In this document: positions 6,893 to 7,920 of the stretch, piece after piece
Layout: each line of letters begins with the position of its first letter
Numbering within the stretch: the first letter of the stretch is position 1
Assembly (NCBI GenBank): GCA_012719255.1
Contig: JAAYAS010000022.1
Span: 1 to 7,920, forward strand
Direction: 5' to 3'
Length of the DNA: 7,920 nucleotides
DNA from: Microbacteriaceae bacterium
GTDB lineage: Bacteria > Actinomycetota > Actinomycetes > Actinomycetales > Microbacteriaceae
The notes under the pieces: model-generated
Seen by the model: only the letters and a program-made list of their open reading frames with translations
Told to the model about the DNA's origin: nothing
Databases searched by the model: none
Translations under genes and position numbers: made by a program

Positions 6893-7909
6893 ATGGCACT
6901 GACGAGATTCCTGCTGCTGCGGTTGGTGAACTACGTGATCCTCGCGTTCATCGCGACGTCGATCGCCTATCTGCTCGCAGCCTGGCTGCTCAACCCGCAG
7001 GAGGTCATGTACCCGCCGAACACGCAGGGCGGTCGGCCGATCCCTCCCGAGGTGCAGCAGGCGTACTTCGACCTGCGCAACATCAACCCCGACGTGTCGA
7101 TCTGGCAGCGGTACCTCAACTGGCTCGGCGACCTGTTCACGAAGCCGTGGGACGAGAAGTTCGGCTACACCACCGGCACCGACAAGAAGGCCGTGCTCGT
7201 CGGGCCCGAGATGGCGACCCGCATCGGCATCTCGCTGCGCCTCGTCGTGCTCGGCACCGCGCTCGGCGTGGTGCTCGGCATCGCGCTCGGCGCCTGGTCG
7301 GCGGTGAAGCGCGGCACCTTCAGCGACAAGACGATCTCGACGATCAGCTTCATCGTGCTCGCGCTGCCGACCCCGGTGGTCATCCTCATCATCCAGGGCA
7401 TCAACCTCGCGATGCGCGACACGACCGGCTTCGGCCTGCCCTCGGTGAACCCGATCAACCCGCTCGCCGAGCCGGGCAGCTGGGACGCGATCAGCTACCA
7501 GATCAAGGCGATGGTGCTGCCGACGCTCGCGCTGCTGATCATGGGCGCCGCGAGCTACTCGCGTTACATGAAGGCGACGACCCTCGACGTGCTCGGCGCC
7601 GACTACCTCCGCACCGCCCGCGCGAAGGGCCTCACCCAGGGCCGGGCGATGCGCCGCCACGGCATGCGCATGGCGCTCATCCCGATGGGCCAGTACTTCG
7701 CCTTCGCCGTCGCCGGCGCGTTCGCCGGCTCGTTCTTCGTCGAGCGGCTGTTCAACTGGCAGGGCATCGGCAACTGGTCGCTCACGCAGATGCAGATCGC
7801 CGACGTCAACGGCACGGCCGCGGTCGTGCTCTACGGCGCGGTGCTCACGCTCATCGCCGCGACGCTCGCCGACTTCATCCAGGCCGTGCTCGACCCGAGG
7901 ATCCGGTGA
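6893..7909 (+). CDS. DppB/OppB-type ABC transporter permease of a second importer
   Basis: A 338-residue inner-membrane permease of normal family length. Helix 1 is near 10-32, followed by an external region (about 35-105) with an aromatic-rich stretch (YLNWLGDLFTKPW). Further helices lie near 110-135, 148-172, 205-222, 265-285 and 308-332. The EAA loop is at 237-264 (DYLRTARAKGL...MRMALIP), and the protein ends in the family's VLDPRIR. The ATG at 6893 is chosen because MALTRFLLLRLVNY is a typical DppB start. Extending upstream to a TTG at 6797 would add 32 Arg-rich residues and overlap the promoter. The ribosome binding site is weak. Compared with the 505-residue permease upstream, it has a normal short linker between helices 3 and 4, so the two are paralogues of separate systems rather than a recent duplication. 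It is preceded by its own promoter and followed 4 bases after its stop by another ATG, so it is probably the first gene of a further transporter operon. Substrate unknown. Confidence 0.94.
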   Translation: MALTRFLLLRLVNYVILAFIATSIAYLLAAWLLNPQEVMYPPNTQGGRPIPPEVQQAYFDLRNINPDVSIWQRYLNWLGDLFTKPWDEKFGYTTGTDKKAVLVGPEMATRIGISLRLVVLGTALGVVLGIALGAWSAVKRGTFSDKTISTISFIVLALPTPVVILIIQGINLAMRDTTGFGLPSVNPINPLAEPGSWDAISYQIKAMVLPTLALLIMGAASYSRYMKATTLDVLGADYLRTARAKGLTQGRAMRRHGMRMALIPMGQYFAFAVAGAFAGSFFVERLFNWQGIGNWSLTQMQIADVNGTAAVVLYGAVLTLIAATLADFIQAVLDPRIR

Positions 7910-7913
7910 CGAC

Positions 7914-7920
7914 ATGACGA
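7914..7920 (+). CDS. Start of the next gene, probably a DppC-type permease (cut by window edge)
   Basis: An ATG (7914-7916) lies 4 bases after the permease stop, mirroring the tight dppB-dppC junction of the first operon, where ATGACGA also begins dppC. Only two codons are visible, so the identity is inferred purely from the conserved gene order of such importers. Confidence 0.4.

Noticed and set aside
4160..7915. A very long minus-strand open frame (about 1250 codons) and similar long minus-strand frames at 1632-3593 and 3106-5106
   Set aside because: They run antisense to well-supported transporter genes and translate to Arg/Glu/Asp/His-rich low-complexity sequence with no domain pattern. 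This is the usual shadow effect of high third-position GC.
1..7920. Search for tRNA/rRNA genes, CRISPR repeats, insertion sequences, toxin-antitoxin or defence genes
   Set aside because: Nothing recognisable: no spaced repeats, transposase or nuclease motifs, or cloverleaf-like sequence outside coding regions. The locus is ordinary transporter content apart from the points listed.

Overview
This window is a segment of a very GC-rich chromosome with strong G/C at third codon positions, long spurious antisense frames and GTG/ATG starts. Together with a PH-domain membrane protein of actinobacterial type, this suggests a high-GC actinobacterium, probably Microbacteriaceae. The family-level guess is inference from style and gene content; no marker gene is present.

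Almost everything here is dipeptide/oligopeptide-type (Dpp/Opp, family 5 binding protein) ABC importer machinery. Bases 1-1524 hold the C-terminal majority of a family 5 extracellular solute-binding protein that is cut off at the left edge. A large hairpin in the 116-bp gap (1536-1589) separates it from a DppB-type permease (1641-3158) that is unusually long because about 200 residues rich in hydrophobic segments are inserted in the middle. A DppC-type permease (3160-4320) follows after one base. A small membrane protein with a PH-like segment (4329-4961) lies on the opposite strand, convergent with dppC. Then, 35 bp from its start codon, a fused two-domain ATPase (DppD-DppF type, 4997-6700) resumes on the + strand behind a near-perfect Shine-Dalgarno. 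Together the + strand genes encode one complete importer: binding protein, two permeases and both nucleotide-binding domains in one chain.

Bases 6701-6892 look like an operon boundary, with a hairpin (6733-6766) and then a candidate sigma-70-type promoter (6797-6825). A second, normal-length DppB-type permease follows (6893-7909), and the first bases of another reading frame (ATG at 7914) lie at the right edge. This is probably the start of a second, tandem peptide-type importer operon whose remaining genes lie outside the window.

I see no RNA genes, insertion sequences, CRISPR arrays, phage genes or attachment sites, and no gene-free stretch longer than about 300 bases once the minus-strand gene is counted. 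I did not find a convincing undescribed biological system. The points most worth a second look are the enlarged permease, the opposite-strand gene embedded in the transporter operon, and the two intergenic structures.
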